DNA of 64,000 bases from Pseudomonas sp. JUb42 (GTDB taxonomy: Bacteria > Pseudomonadota > Gammaproteobacteria > Pseudomonadales > Pseudomonadaceae): positions 62,001 to 126,000 of the forward strand of contig NZ_JANUFD010000019.1 in NCBI RefSeq assembly GCF_024807945.1. Direction: 5' to 3'. Under the pieces are notes generated by a model that did not search any database, was not told the origin of the DNA, and saw only the letters and a list, made by a program, of their open reading frames with translations. Shown here one piece after another: positions 8,710 to 18,088 of the stretch; positions within the stretch are counted from its first letter, which is position 1; each line of letters starts with the position of its first letter. Made by a program: the position numbers and the translations under genes.

Positions 8710-9627
8710 GTGCACATATCCGGCTTGAGCGAACGCCGCCTCCACTACTTTCTTCAGGTCGCCGAAGCGGGTTCCATTCGTGGCGCGGCCGACCGCCTGG
8801 GTATTGAACCCTCGGTGGTCAGCCGCCAGGTCCAGCAACTGGAAGACGAACTGGGCGTGCAACTGCTGCAGCGCCATGGCCGGGGCATCATCCCCACCGA
8901 GGCGGCGAAACTGGTGATCGATCATTGCCGGGAACGGCGCTCGAGCGAAGCATTGCTGCTGACCCAGATCGGCGAATTGAAGGGCCTGGAACGCGGCGAA
9001 ATCCATATCGTCGCCGGCGAAGGCTTTATCGAAGAACTGGTGCGCTGGGTGCTTCAGGACTTCTGCCAGCAATACCCCAAACTGGTGGTGACCCTGGAGT
9101 TTGCCAACGCCGTGGATGTGGTGCGCATGCTGGCCAATGACCAGGCCCATATCGGCCTGGCATTTCGCCCGCCCATAGATCCGGCAATTCGCACCGTCGA
9201 GACACGCAAGCAGCCGATGTGCGTGATCACCTGGCCAGATCACCCGCTGACCCGGCAAAAGCAGCCACTGGCGCTAAGCGATGTAACGCCCTACCCGGTC
9301 GGCCTGATGTCCCGCGGCTTTGGCCTGAGCAACCTGGTGCAGTTGGCCGAGTATTCCGAACGCATCCAATTCCAGCCCAGTCTGGTCACCAACTCCATCG
9401 CCACGCTCAAGAGCTACGTCAAGGCTCACTTGGGTGTGACCTTTCTGTCCGCCCACGCCGTGGCCAATGAAGTTGCCCAGGGCACCCTGGTCGCCCTCAG
9501 GACCCGTAACGAGATATTCGAAAGCGCGGAGGCGCAATTGATGGTGCGCGCAGGCCGCCAGATGTCCTTCGCGGTGGAGCGGTTGCTCGAGATGCTGAGT
9601 CGAAATGCTCTGTTTCAGGGGGGCTAA
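8710..9627 (+). CDS. LysR-family transcriptional regulator
   Basis: A 305-residue LysR protein starting at GTG 8710 with a good AGGAG ribosome site at 8699-8703. The N-terminal HTH reads 'AGSIRGAADRLGIEPSVVSRQ', followed by the LysR effector-binding fold. It is divergent from the MFS and M20-hydrolase genes across a 160-base AT-rich gap, so it is their likely regulator. Confidence 0.87.
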   Translation: MHISGLSERRLHYFLQVAEAGSIRGAADRLGIEPSVVSRQVQQLEDELGVQLLQRHGRGIIPTEAAKLVIDHCRERRSSEALLLTQIGELKGLERGEIHIVAGEGFIEELVRWVLQDFCQQYPKLVVTLEFANAVDVVRMLANDQAHIGLAFRPPIDPAIRTVETRKQPMCVITWPDHPLTRQKQPLALSDVTPYPVGLMSRGFGLSNLVQLAEYSERIQFQPSLVTNSIATLKSYVKAHLGVTFLSAHAVANEVAQGTLVALRTRNEIFESAEAQLMVRAGRQMSFAVERLLEMLSRNALFQGG

Positions 9628-9664
9628 GGGGCCTAGCCCATTGCTGCCGGGCTGTCATAAATAA

Positions 9665-9757
9665 TGTGGGACCGGCTTTAGCCGGGAAGGCGCAGGCAGG
9701 ATCGATGCACTTCTATATGCCTGTCATATCGTCTTCCTGGCTGAAGCAGGTCCCACA
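9665..9757. repeat. REP pair, 'GTGGGACCGGCTTTAGCCGG' class
   Basis: Arms TGTGGGACCGGCTTTAGCCG and a slightly degenerate complement (CTGGCTGAAGCAGGTCCCACA) enclose about 50 bases between convergent genes. A better-preserved copy is at 22574-22665. Confidence 0.75.
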
Positions 9758-9802
9758 AAAAGCCAGATAAATTCAGGAAGTCATGATTCTTTTGAGTTTC
9801 AA

Positions 9803-10390
9803 TCACGCCACTGGAAAAGGCCCCGCCACCCAATAAGCCTCAAGAATATTGTCGTAAACCTGCACATCATCGCAGCCCCGCGCCACCAGTTGCGCACCTT
9901 CGACGGCGGCGAAAATCGCCATTGCCCATTTGCGCAGCGCCACCGGGTCGCGATCATGGGGTTCAAGGTCGAGGACCTTGACCAGCCAGTCGGTCAGCAG
10001 TTGGGTGAAACGGTGGACCTGCACTTGCACTTCTGCGGCGAGGTCGGTGTATTCGGCCGCCATGATGCCGCCCAGGCACATGCGGTTTTCCCGGACCAGA
10101 GTGGCGCGGAAAACGTCGATATAGCTCTTGATGCAGGTTCTGCGGTCTTTCCAGGTGTCGAACACCTGATTCAGGTATTCGAGGAACTCGTCGGTGTACT
10201 GATGGGCCAGGGCGGCGCCCAGATCACCTTTGGTGGGAAAGTGGTAATGAATGCTCGAGCTTTTTACCCCGACCGCCGTTGCCAGGTCGCGAAAACTCAG
10301 GGAGTTATAGCCTCGCGCCTGCACCATCGAACGAGCTGCCATCAGCACAGCCTGCTTTGTGTCGCCAGTGGCCACGGTCGTATCCCCCAA
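9803..10390 (-). CDS. TetR-family transcriptional regulator
   Basis: A 195-residue protein with a TetR HTH near the N-terminus ('SFRDLATAVGVKSSSIHYHF') and a helical C-terminal ligand domain. It is the last gene of the minus-strand array BKACE-MFS-SDR-TetR, 100 bases after the SDR stop, so it may respond to that pathway's metabolite. A glycine-rich intervening region is not seen, and length is typical. Confidence 0.85.
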   Translation of the reverse strand: MGDTTVATGDTKQAVLMAARSMVQARGYNSLSFRDLATAVGVKSSSIHYHFPTKGDLGAALAHQYTDEFLEYLNQVFDTWKDRRTCIKSYIDVFRATLVRENRMCLGGIMAAEYTDLAAEVQVQVHRFTQLLTDWLVKVLDLEPHDRDPVALRKWAMAIFAAVEGAQLVARGCDDVQVYDNILEAYWVAGPFPVA

Positions 10391-10490
10391 AAGGGTTGAA
10401 TGTATTGAAGCAGCCCTGCCCGGTCAAGGCGGGGCTGCCGACACACTCGAGGCTGCTGGTTGCCTGATAGCCATCGAGCAAAGGGTGCAG

Positions 10491-11282
10491 TCAAAGATAC
10501 TCGACGTTGCCATCCACACTGATAGCCTGCCCGGTCACATTCATTGCAGCCTGGGAGGACAAGAACAACGCCATGGCGGCGACGTCTTCCATGGTGACCA
10601 TGCGGCGCAGGGAGATTTTTTCCAGGTACTGCTCGCGCATGGTGTCGAAGCTGATATCTAGGGCCTTGGCCCGGGCGTCGATAACCCGGTCCATGCGCTC
10701 CCCCGCCACAACCCCTGGCAGAATGGCGTTTACCCGCACATTGTCCGGTCCCAGTTCGTTGGCCAAGGATTTCATCAGGCCGACAATCGCCCATTTTGTC
10801 GAGGCATAGGGCGTGCGAAACGGATAGCCCAAGCGCCCCGCCACCGACGACATGGCAATGATGTGCGGGTTGTTCTGCGACTGCTTGAGGTACGGCACGG
10901 CCTTGCTGAGGAAGTAGTACTGGCTGTTGAGGTTGGTCGACACCGTCTGCTCCCAGGCGTCGGCGTCCAGCGCCTCGATATTGCCTGTCGGCCCGGCAAT
11001 TCCGGCGTTATTGACCAGCACATCGACGCCGCCCAACAGGCCGATGGCTTCGTCCATGATGCGTTCGACATGCAGCTTGATGCCCACATCCACTACGCCC
11101 CCATGCATACCGGGGTATTCGCGCTTCATGCTGTCCACGGCGGCGGCGTTGATATCGCAGATGTACACCTGGGCATCAACCTCATGAAAGGCCCTGGCAA
11201 TGACCGCGCCTATGCCAGCGGCACCACCGGTAATGATTACCTTCAAGCCCTTGGGCGGTGTCAGCAAATCAACAATCTTCAT
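10491..11282 (-). CDS. Short-chain dehydrogenase/reductase (SDR)
   Basis: A 263-residue classical SDR. It has the Rossmann glycine motif 'GGAAGIGA' near residue 20, 'NNAGIAG' near 90 and the catalytic Y-x-x-x-K ('YASTKWA') near 160, with a serine in 'MSSVAGR'. It follows the MFS gene by 13 bases. Next to a BKACE enzyme, its probable job is oxidising a beta-hydroxy acid to the beta-keto acid that BKACE cleaves; this is inference from context. Confidence 0.87.
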   Translation of the reverse strand: MKIVDLLTPPKGLKVIITGGAAGIGAVIARAFHEVDAQVYICDINAAAVDSMKREYPGMHGGVVDVGIKLHVERIMDEAIGLLGGVDVLVNNAGIAGPTGNIEALDADAWEQTVSTNLNSQYYFLSKAVPYLKQSQNNPHIIAMSSVAGRLGYPFRTPYASTKWAIVGLMKSLANELGPDNVRVNAILPGVVAGERMDRVIDARAKALDISFDTMREQYLEKISLRRMVTMEDVAAMALFLSSQAAMNVTGQAISVDGNVEYL

Positions 11283-11295
11283 TAACTCTCTCCTG

Positions 11296-12621
11296 TTATT
11301 CCGTGACCGCTGTCGCCATCAGCGGGCTTTCTTCGGCATCGATGGCCCTGGCCAGCAACGGCACCAATAGCAGCCCCAGCACGGCGGCGCTGACGATCAC
11401 GTAGAAACCCGACGAGCTCAAGCCCGAGGCCTTTTCCACTAGGCCAAACAGATAGGGGCCGGCAAAGCCGCCGAGCAAGCCAATGGTATTGATAAAGGCC
11501 AGCCCGGCCGCCGCCTGAATACCCTGCAGGCGCTTCATGGCCACGGCCCAATAGATCGGCAGCACGCCACCAGCGAATAACGAGGTGGCGCTAAACAGCG
11601 CGATGCGCACCAAGGCGTCATCAATCAGCGTAAAGGCGACTGAACTGAGAATCAGGCCGCCAGTAAACAGGCCCAGACAGTAGCAGTCCCGGGCGATTCG
11701 GCGATGAATACGCGGCAGCACCAGTACGCCGCAGAGAAAGCCCACGCCCACACTGCTGGACAGCAGCCCGACCGTCAGCGGCGCGGTAATTTGCATCTGC
11801 TGGATGATCGACGGGGTGAAGAACACCAGGCCGACGAAGGCGACCTGATTGAGGAAGTAGATCAGGCCAATCAGGATCGTGGTCGGTCGCTTCAATGCCT
11901 TGACCCAGTGGCCGGAATACTCGTGGGAATCGCCATGACCGGGCAGCAGCGCATGGGCTTCAAGGGAATCGGCCTGTTTCTTGGTCAGCCAGCGCGCATG
12001 GCGCGGGCGCTCGGGCAGCTTGAACCAGAGGATGACACCGACCACGACGCTGGGCAGGCCTTCGAGCAGGAACATCCACTGCCAACCATGCAGGCCGCCG
12101 ATGCCGTCCATCTTCATCAGCGCGCCACCAATCGGGTTGCCGATCACCAGGGCCAAAGCCGGCGCCAGGTAGATCCAGCCAATGGCAATGGCGCGGTCCT
12201 TGGGCGCAAACCACAGGGTGACCATGTACATAAGTGCCGGAAACAGGCCTGCCTCGGCGATGCCCAGCAATACCCGTAGCAGGTAGAAAGACCATTCCCC
12301 CTGGACAAACATCATGCAGGATGACAGCACGCCCCAGCTCACGGCAATCCGCGAGATCCAGCGACGCGGGCCGATGCGGTGGGCCAGCAGGTTGCTTGGC
12401 ACTTCCAGCAACGCGTAGCCAATGAAAAATATCCCCGCGCCCAGGCCATAGGCGGCGGCACTGATGCCAAGGTCGGTGCTCAAGGCGGCCTTGGCCAGGG
12501 CCACGTTGGTGCGGTCCAGGTACGACATGAAATAAATGGCGCACATCAACGGGATGAGCCGGACCATTGCGCGCCGGGTGGCAAGCCAGTGCGTCTGGGC
12601 ACTGCTGGACGTGTTGATCAT
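11296..12621 (-). CDS. MFS transporter, ACS family
   Basis: A 441-residue, 12-helix transporter with 'YLDRTNVALAKAAL' and 'RVLLGIAEAGLFPAL', typical of the anion:cation symporter family. It sits between the BKACE gene (47 bases upstream) and the SDR gene (13 bases downstream) on one strand, so it is probably the importer of the pathway's substrate. Confidence 0.87.
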   Translation of the reverse strand: MINTSSSAQTHWLATRRAMVRLIPLMCAIYFMSYLDRTNVALAKAALSTDLGISAAAYGLGAGIFFIGYALLEVPSNLLAHRIGPRRWISRIAVSWGVLSSCMMFVQGEWSFYLLRVLLGIAEAGLFPALMYMVTLWFAPKDRAIAIGWIYLAPALALVIGNPIGGALMKMDGIGGLHGWQWMFLLEGLPSVVVGVILWFKLPERPRHARWLTKKQADSLEAHALLPGHGDSHEYSGHWVKALKRPTTILIGLIYFLNQVAFVGLVFFTPSIIQQMQITAPLTVGLLSSSVGVGFLCGVLVLPRIHRRIARDCYCLGLFTGGLILSSVAFTLIDDALVRIALFSATSLFAGGVLPIYWAVAMKRLQGIQAAAGLAFINTIGLLGGFAGPYLFGLVEKASGLSSSGFYVIVSAAVLGLLLVPLLARAIDAEESPLMATAVTE

Positions 12622-12668
12622 GATGAAACCTCTTGTTGTTATTTTTCTGGTTTATTCAGGCGAAGGGC

Positions 12669-13607
12669 TTACAAGTGGACATTGTGCTTGCCCTTGAGCC
12701 CGAGCATCTGCCGGGCCTCGGCGGGCGTGGCGATGTCATAGGACAGCTCTTCGAGGATGTGGCGGATCTTGCGCACTTGCTCGGCGTTGGTCCTGGCCTT
12801 GACGCCCTTGGCCAGGTAGATGCTGTCTTCCAGGCCCACGCGGACATTGCCGCCCATGATCGCACCCAAGGTCACGAACGCCATTTGATGGCGCCCCGCA
12901 CCGAGGATGGAAAATTCGTAATTCTGGCGACCAAACAGCCGATCCGCCGTGGCGCGCATGATCGTCAGATTTTCCGGGTCGGCGCCCAGGCCACCGAGAA
13001 TGCCGAAGCAGGACTGGATAAACAGCGGCGGCTTGACGAACCCCTGCTCGACGAAATACGCCAGGTTATACAGATGGCCGACGTCGTAGCACTCGAACTC
13101 GAAGCGAGTACCGTGCTCGCCCAGCTCGAGCATGATGGCCTTGATGTCCTTGAAGGTGTTCTTGAACACCACATCCTCCATGCCTTCGATGTGCTCCCTC
13201 TCCCATTCATGATTCCAGGAAGAAATCTTCCCGGCGATGGGGTGAATGGAGAAATTCATCGAGCCCATGTTCAGCGAGCAAAGCTCCGGTTTGGCGATCA
13301 GCGGATAGGCCAGGCGCTGGGCCAGGGTCATGCGCGTGCTGCCACCGGTGGTGATATTGATAATGGCGTCGGTGGCCCGGGCAATGGCCGGGACAAACTG
13401 GCTGAATACCTCGGGGTCCGGAGTCGGCCGACCGTCCCGGGGATCACGAGCATGCAGGTGCAGTACCGCAGCACCGGCTTGTGCAGCCTCGATGGACTGT
13501 TCTTCGATCTGTGCGGGGGTCAGGGGCAGGTATTCGGACATCGACGGCGTATGCGTCGCACCGGTGATCGCGCAGGAAATAATGACTTTGCGGTTCGGCT
13601 GACTCAT
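12669..13607 (-). CDS. BKACE-family beta-keto acid cleavage enzyme (DUF849)
   Basis: A 312-residue protein of the BKACE family, which uses zinc to condense a beta-keto acid with acetyl-CoA, releasing acetoacetate and a new CoA ester. The signature 'VLHLHARDP.DGRP' near residue 50 supplies the two zinc histidines, and 'TTGGS' with 'LELGEHG' further on are family blocks. Which beta-keto acid it uses cannot be read from sequence. It is first in a minus-strand operon with an MFS and an SDR, and divergent from an AraC regulator. Confidence 0.9.
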   Translation of the reverse strand: MSQPNRKVIISCAITGATHTPSMSEYLPLTPAQIEEQSIEAAQAGAAVLHLHARDPRDGRPTPDPEVFSQFVPAIARATDAIINITTGGSTRMTLAQRLAYPLIAKPELCSLNMGSMNFSIHPIAGKISSWNHEWEREHIEGMEDVVFKNTFKDIKAIMLELGEHGTRFEFECYDVGHLYNLAYFVEQGFVKPPLFIQSCFGILGGLGADPENLTIMRATADRLFGRQNYEFSILGAGRHQMAFVTLGAIMGGNVRVGLEDSIYLAKGVKARTNAEQVRKIRHILEELSYDIATPAEARQMLGLKGKHNVHL

Positions 13608-13702
13608 GCAGGTGACCTGTATTGTTATTGTTGGAATGGGCAGTCGACCGGCTTCGTCGCTGCGGCTGTGTAATCAAGCTTATTGAATTTATCGCCCATC
13701 GG

Positions 13703-13740
13703 TAAGATCATTAACGGACATCAATGAATCCCAAAGGGAC
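13703..13740. promoter_or_regulatory. Candidate AraC-family operator, copy 1
   Basis: A 38-base segment that matches 16221-16258 at 27 of 38 positions without gaps, with matches clustered in two blocks (TAAGATC-n-TTA and ATC-nn-AAAGGGAC). It lies in the gap between the divergent BKACE and AraC genes, about 95-135 bases upstream of the BKACE start, and ends 18 bases before the AraC start. Confidence 0.55.
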
Positions 13741-13758
13741 ACTGACAGGAGTCAGCCG

Positions 13759-14787
13759 ATGCCCCCGAAAATGCCCCTGTTCAACGAACGCATCTACGCC
13801 CCCTACAAGATTGCCGCGCTGGTGGAAGTCCTCGGCGAACAGGGCATCATGGCAGTCGATGCTTTGCGCGGCAGCGGCGTGGATGAAGACAAGATCCATG
13901 ACGCCACGGCGCTGACTTCGGTGCGGCAATATGCGGCGGTGTGCGGTAACGCGGTGAGCCTTTCCACGGACCCGGCCACGCCGTTCAAGACCGGCGCGCG
14001 CCTGCACCTCTCCGCCTATGGCATGTATGGCTATGCATTGATGTCGTGCCTGTCGTTGCGCGATTACTTTCGCCTGGGGGTGAAATATCACTCCCTGGCA
14101 ACGCCGACCCTGACCATCGAATGGCACGAATACGCCGACGAAGCGGTATGGACCTTCCCCGATGCCTCTACGCCGAGCCCGTCCCGGGAAATCAAACAGT
14201 TCTGGATCGAGCAGCAATTCACCCAGCACGTCACGCACTTGCAGGACGTGTTCGGCAGAAGCTGCCCGCCGACCAAAGCCTGTTTTTCCTACCCGGCTCC
14301 GGCCCATGCCGATATCTACGCGCAATACCTGGGCTGCCCGTGCATCTTCGACCACGACCAGTGCGAGCTGCACTACGACAGTTCGATCCTCGATCAGAAG
14401 CCCCACCTGGCCCACCGCCTGACAGCCACCGTCCTGCAGGAAACCTGCGACCGCCTGATCGGCCAGGCCAAGGTGTCTTCGGGCATCGCCGGGGAGATCT
14501 ATCAGATGATGATGCAGACCCCCGGCGAGTTCCCGAGCATGGAAATGGCCGCCGAGAGGCTGCACATGACCACCCGCAGCCTGCGCCGCAAGCTGCTGGA
14601 GGAAGACACTTCGTTTGTGGCCATTACCGATGACGTGCGCTGCTCCCTGGCCATCGAATACCTCAAGACCACAATCATGAGCACCGACGATATCGCCCTG
14701 CTGCTGGGCTTCTCGGAACCGACCAATTTTCGTCGCGCCTTCAAGCGCTGGACCGGCAAGACCACCAAGGACTATCGCCAGGGCTGA
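13759..14787 (+). CDS. AraC-family transcriptional regulator (arabinose-binding-domain type)
   Basis: A 342-residue regulator. The first 200 residues resemble the 'Arabinose_bd' sensory domain seen in OruR/ArgR-like AraC proteins, and the last 100 form two HTH motifs ('MEMAAERLHMTTRSLRRKL' and 'STDDIALLLGFSEPTNFRRAFKRWTG'). An AGGAGTCAGCCG ribosome site precedes the ATG. It is divergent from the BKACE operon and ends next to the porin gene. Paired 38-bp sites in both promoter regions suggest it controls both. Confidence 0.88.
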   Translation: MPPKMPLFNERIYAPYKIAALVEVLGEQGIMAVDALRGSGVDEDKIHDATALTSVRQYAAVCGNAVSLSTDPATPFKTGARLHLSAYGMYGYALMSCLSLRDYFRLGVKYHSLATPTLTIEWHEYADEAVWTFPDASTPSPSREIKQFWIEQQFTQHVTHLQDVFGRSCPPTKACFSYPAPAHADIYAQYLGCPCIFDHDQCELHYDSSILDQKPHLAHRLTATVLQETCDRLIGQAKVSSGIAGEIYQMMMQTPGEFPSMEMAAERLHMTTRSLRRKLLEEDTSFVAITDDVRCSLAIEYLKTTIMSTDDIALLLGFSEPTNFRRAFKRWTGKTTKDYRQG

Positions 14788-14792
14788 CGAGC

Positions 14793-16058
14793 CTAGAGAA
14801 TCGACAGCGGGTAACTGACGATCAGGCGGTTTTCGTTGAAGTCGGACAGGCTGAAGTCGCGCTTGATCACCGAGTTGCGCCAACGCAGCGACAGGTTCTT
14901 CAACGAACCGCTCTGGATCACGTAGGTCAGCTCGGACTCCCGGCCCCACTCCTGGCCATCGGTGGACCCGCCGGAGTGCACGTTGTCGCCGCGAATATAG
15001 CGGTTCATGAGGGTCAGACCCGGCACGCCGAGGCCAACAAAATCGAAGTCATGGCGCACCTGCCAGGAACGTTCCTGGGCAAAGTCATAGCTGTTGCTGA
15101 AGCTGTCGTTGGCCAGCGTCGCGCCGCTGGTGCCGTTGAGGCGCATCCAGTTATCACCGTCGACTTTCTGCAAGCCGAGATAAAAAGTGCTGGCCAGATA
15201 ACGCGCCGAGAGCAACGCCGACCAGGTCTTGTTATCCAGTTCACCGGCCAGTTTCTTGCCATCGTCGCTACCGCTGAAATAACCCAGATTGGCACCTAAT
15301 ACCCAGCTGCCTACAGTCTGACTGTGGGTAAAGTTGAAGTAGCGTTGACGATAGATATCTTCCAGTTGGGCGTACCACGCACCTACTTGGCTCTGATTGT
15401 TATTGAATGAATACTCGACGCCGGAGAAGTTGAATCGATCGGACGTCACATCCGGTCTATTGAACATCGACATCTTTTCCATACTGGCATCGTTGCGCGG
15501 GCTATTACCGCGAAACTGGCCGCCATAAAAGGTAAAGTTCTCCAGATCCTTCGAGGTTATTTGCGCGCCGCGAAAGGTCTGCGGCAACGAACGGCCGTCG
15601 TCGGAGCGAATCACCGGCAATGTGACCACCCACTCGCCAATACGCGCCTGGGTCTTGGCAAAGCGCATTTTCGCCGACACCGCCAGCCGGCCAAAGTCAT
15701 CGGCGGGCCGGCCGTCATCGTGCACTGGTAGCAACTGGGTATTAGCGGTGCCTTTGCCGCCGTCAAGCTTCTGCGAATACAGGCCCAGCGCATCCACACC
15801 GACCCCCACCACGCCCGAGGTATAACCGGAGCGTGCATCCATGATCACACTCTGGGTCCACTCCTCGGCCTTGCCCTGGGGATAACGGCTTTCAGTGAAG
15901 TTGCGATTGATATAGTAGTTCCTGAAGTTAGCATTGACGTGGCTGTTTTCGATAAAGCCTTCGGCTAAACAAGGCAGGGAAGTCAGCGAGCCACTCAGGG
16001 CCAGAAATTTGAAAGACGTCGAAACGGTCCTGCTTTTAAGAAGGGCGTGATAGCGCAT
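14793..16058 (-). CDS. OprD-family outer membrane porin
   Basis: A 421-residue beta-barrel protein of the OprD substrate-specific porin family, with an N-terminal signal ending near 'LPCLAEG', the early 'NFRNYYINRNF' strand and a C-terminal barrel strand 'NRLIVSYPLSIL'. OprD porins admit carboxylates, amino acids or aromatics. It lies 228 bases downstream of galD on the same strand, so it might be the gallate porin, but a 38-bp site shared with the BKACE/AraC promoter argues that it belongs to the AraC-controlled pathway. Confidence 0.9.
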   Translation of the reverse strand: MRYHALLKSRTVSTSFKFLALSGSLTSLPCLAEGFIENSHVNANFRNYYINRNFTESRYPQGKAEEWTQSVIMDARSGYTSGVVGVGVDALGLYSQKLDGGKGTANTQLLPVHDDGRPADDFGRLAVSAKMRFAKTQARIGEWVVTLPVIRSDDGRSLPQTFRGAQITSKDLENFTFYGGQFRGNSPRNDASMEKMSMFNRPDVTSDRFNFSGVEYSFNNNQSQVGAWYAQLEDIYRQRYFNFTHSQTVGSWVLGANLGYFSGSDDGKKLAGELDNKTWSALLSARYLASTFYLGLQKVDGDNWMRLNGTSGATLANDSFSNSYDFAQERSWQVRHDFDFVGLGVPGLTLMNRYIRGDNVHSGGSTDGQEWGRESELTYVIQSGSLKNLSLRWRNSVIKRDFSLSDFNENRLIVSYPLSIL

Positions 16059-16220
16059 AAGAACTCTCTTTTATTTTTATTGGGCGAGACGTGTTCATGC
16101 AAAATCGTCAGGGATTTATAACAGGCGATACTCCGCTGCCAGCGTCCGGGTCTGGTCATCGCGCTGTTTTTGATCAACTGTTTTGCACCGGGTAATCCTA
16201 GTGGGATTAGTCGGCAAGGA

Positions 16221-16258
16221 TAAGATCTTTAGCAGACAGTATGAGATCTAAAAGGGAC
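16221..16258. promoter_or_regulatory. Candidate AraC-family operator, copy 2
   Basis: Partner of 13703-13740, in the same orientation relative to the minus-strand gene it precedes (porin start 16058, 163-200 bases away). The two well-matched blocks are separated by a variable centre, as expected for two half-sites bound by one AraC protein. Confidence 0.55.
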
Positions 16259-16286
16259 AATCGCTTTTTCCTTCATGCCACTACCG

Positions 16287-17369
16287 TCAAGCGCTGCCAG
16301 ACCACACCGCCGCCGGTATCCGCACCCAGCCATCAAACAGCAAGCGCGCAGTACGTACCAGGCCGCCACCGGCGACCTGGCCGTCGTGCAACTGCATCTG
16401 CACAGTGAATTCCCCCGTAGGGTGCTCCACCTGCAACTGCTGGGTCGCGGCCTTGTGGACATGGGCCAGGGGTTGCGCCACCGAACCTTCGATCAGGCAG
16501 GCCGCCGCCACGCTGACCGCGCCAAAGACGCCAATGGCCGCATGGCAGCGATGGGGAATGAAGGTCCGGGTACTGATCGCGCCGCCTGCACGGGGCTCGG
16601 CGATCAGGCACATCTTCGGCACATTGCGCTGGCTGACGTCACCCAGCTTCATCAACGGCCCGGCCTGGAGGCGAATGGACTCCAGACGCGCCTTGAGCTC
16701 GGCATCGGCGTCCAGCAACTGAGGGTCTTCATAGCCGCTACGGGCCAGATCGGCAGCCCGGATCAGCACCACCGGCATGCCGTTGTCGATGCAGGTCACG
16801 GCAACGTCGTCGATGACATCGCAGGCATTGCCGGTGGGCAGCAAGGCGCCGCAACTGGAACCGGCAAGGTCCTCGAACTCGATGACCAGTGCCGCGCCCT
16901 GCCCCGGCACACCGTCGATGCATGTGTTGCCGCTATAGCTGACTTCCCCACCCGGCGTCGACACATGGGCCACGGCAATCTGCCCGGTGTTTTCCATGAA
17001 GATCCGCACCTGGGTGACTTCGGGACCCGCCTTCACCAGGCCGCGCTCAATGGCAAACGGCCCGACACCGGCGAGGATATTGCCGCAGTTCTGCCCGTAA
17101 TCCACTCGGGGCTGATCCACCAGCACCTGGGCGAACAGGTAGTCGACATCGGCATCTGTCCGGGCGGACTTGCCGATGATCGCCACCTTGCTGGTAAGGG
17201 AGTCGCCGCCACCGATGCCATCGATCTGCCGCGGGTCCGGCGAGCCCATGACCGCCAGTAATACCCGGTCACGCAACGCCCCCTGTTCAGGCAGATCGCC
17301 CGCCAGGAAATAGGCGCCTTTAGACGTCCCGCCGCGCATCAGCAGGCAGGGTATGCGGGTCTGACTCAT
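16287..17369 (-). CDS. galD: 4-oxalomesaconate tautomerase
   Basis: A 360-residue PrpF/GalD-type isomerase. It has the N-terminal 'MRGGTSKGAYF', the block 'DGIGGGDSLTSK' and 'NCGN' expected of this family. GalD converts keto 4-oxalomesaconate to its enol form in gallate degradation. It follows galC with a one-base stop/start overlap (TGATG), and the trio galB-galC-galD is the known Pseudomonas putida order, which makes the specific assignment stronger than PrpF likeness alone. Confidence 0.88.
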   Translation of the reverse strand: MSQTRIPCLLMRGGTSKGAYFLAGDLPEQGALRDRVLLAVMGSPDPRQIDGIGGGDSLTSKVAIIGKSARTDADVDYLFAQVLVDQPRVDYGQNCGNILAGVGPFAIERGLVKAGPEVTQVRIFMENTGQIAVAHVSTPGGEVSYSGNTCIDGVPGQGAALVIEFEDLAGSSCGALLPTGNACDVIDDVAVTCIDNGMPVVLIRAADLARSGYEDPQLLDADAELKARLESIRLQAGPLMKLGDVSQRNVPKMCLIAEPRAGGAISTRTFIPHRCHAAIGVFGAVSVAAACLIEGSVAQPLAHVHKAATQQLQVEHPTGEFTVQMQLHDGQVAGGGLVRTARLLFDGWVRIPAAVWSGSA

Positions 17370-18088
17370 CAGTTGCGGTCGATCTCTTCCACCGTGTCGA
17401 AGTATTGCAGCCCCTTTTCTGCCAGGCGGCCGCGCATGTCATAGATGTCCAGGCCCAGCTCACCGTTGGCCAGGCGTAGGCGCTTGTGCTCTTCAAGATC
17501 CGCGCGTTTGCGGGTCTTGGCAAGTACATCGGCGAGTTCACCATGACGCACCACCACTACGCCGTCGTCGTCGGCGACGATGATATCGCCGGGCTCGATC
17601 AGTTGCCCGGCACAGACGATCGGCAGGTTCACTGAACCCAGTACTTCCTTTACCGTGCCTTGGGCATTGACCGCGCTGGACCACACGGCAAAGCCCATTT
17701 CCCGCAGGGTGTGGGTGTCGCGCACACCCGCGTCGATGACCAGGGCGCGCACGCCGCGAGCCTGCAGAGAAGTCGCCAGCAGGTCGCCGAAGTAGCCATC
17801 GGTGCACGGCGAAGTCGGCGCGACGACGAGAATATCGCCGCTGCGGCATTGTTCCACCGCGACATGGAACATCCAGTTGTCCCCCGGCGCCACCGACACC
17901 GTGACCGCCGTGCCACTGAGGCTGACACCCTGCTGGATGGGCCTGAGGGCGGTGCCCAGCAAGCCCTTGCGCCCCTGGGCCTCATGCACGGTGGCGACGC
18001 CAAAGCGCGCCAGCTCATCGATCAGGCCCGCATCGGCACGGGGAATAGTGCGCACCACGACGCCGGTTTTACCAAGCAGCTGACTCAT
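17369..18088 (-). CDS. galC: 4-carboxy-4-hydroxy-2-oxoadipate aldolase (RraA-like fold)
   Basis: A longer upstream frame exists, but homology begins at the ATG at 18088, which overlaps the galB stop as ATGA; this gives 239 residues. The metal-site pair R123-D124 in 'DAGVRDTHTL' and the block 'GDIIVADDDGVVVV' match class II pyruvate aldolases of the HMG/CHA group. The enzyme splits 4-carboxy-4-hydroxy-2-oxoadipate into pyruvate and oxaloacetate, the last step of the gallate and protocatechuate 4,5-cleavage routes. Confidence 0.9.
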   Translation of the reverse strand: MSQLLGKTGVVVRTIPRADAGLIDELARFGVATVHEAQGRKGLLGTALRPIQQGVSLSGTAVTVSVAPGDNWMFHVAVEQCRSGDILVVAPTSPCTDGYFGDLLATSLQARGVRALVIDAGVRDTHTLREMGFAVWSSAVNAQGTVKEVLGSVNLPIVCAGQLIEPGDIIVADDDGVVVVRHGELADVLAKTRKRADLEEHKRLRLANGELGLDIYDMRGRLAEKGLQYFDTVEEIDRN

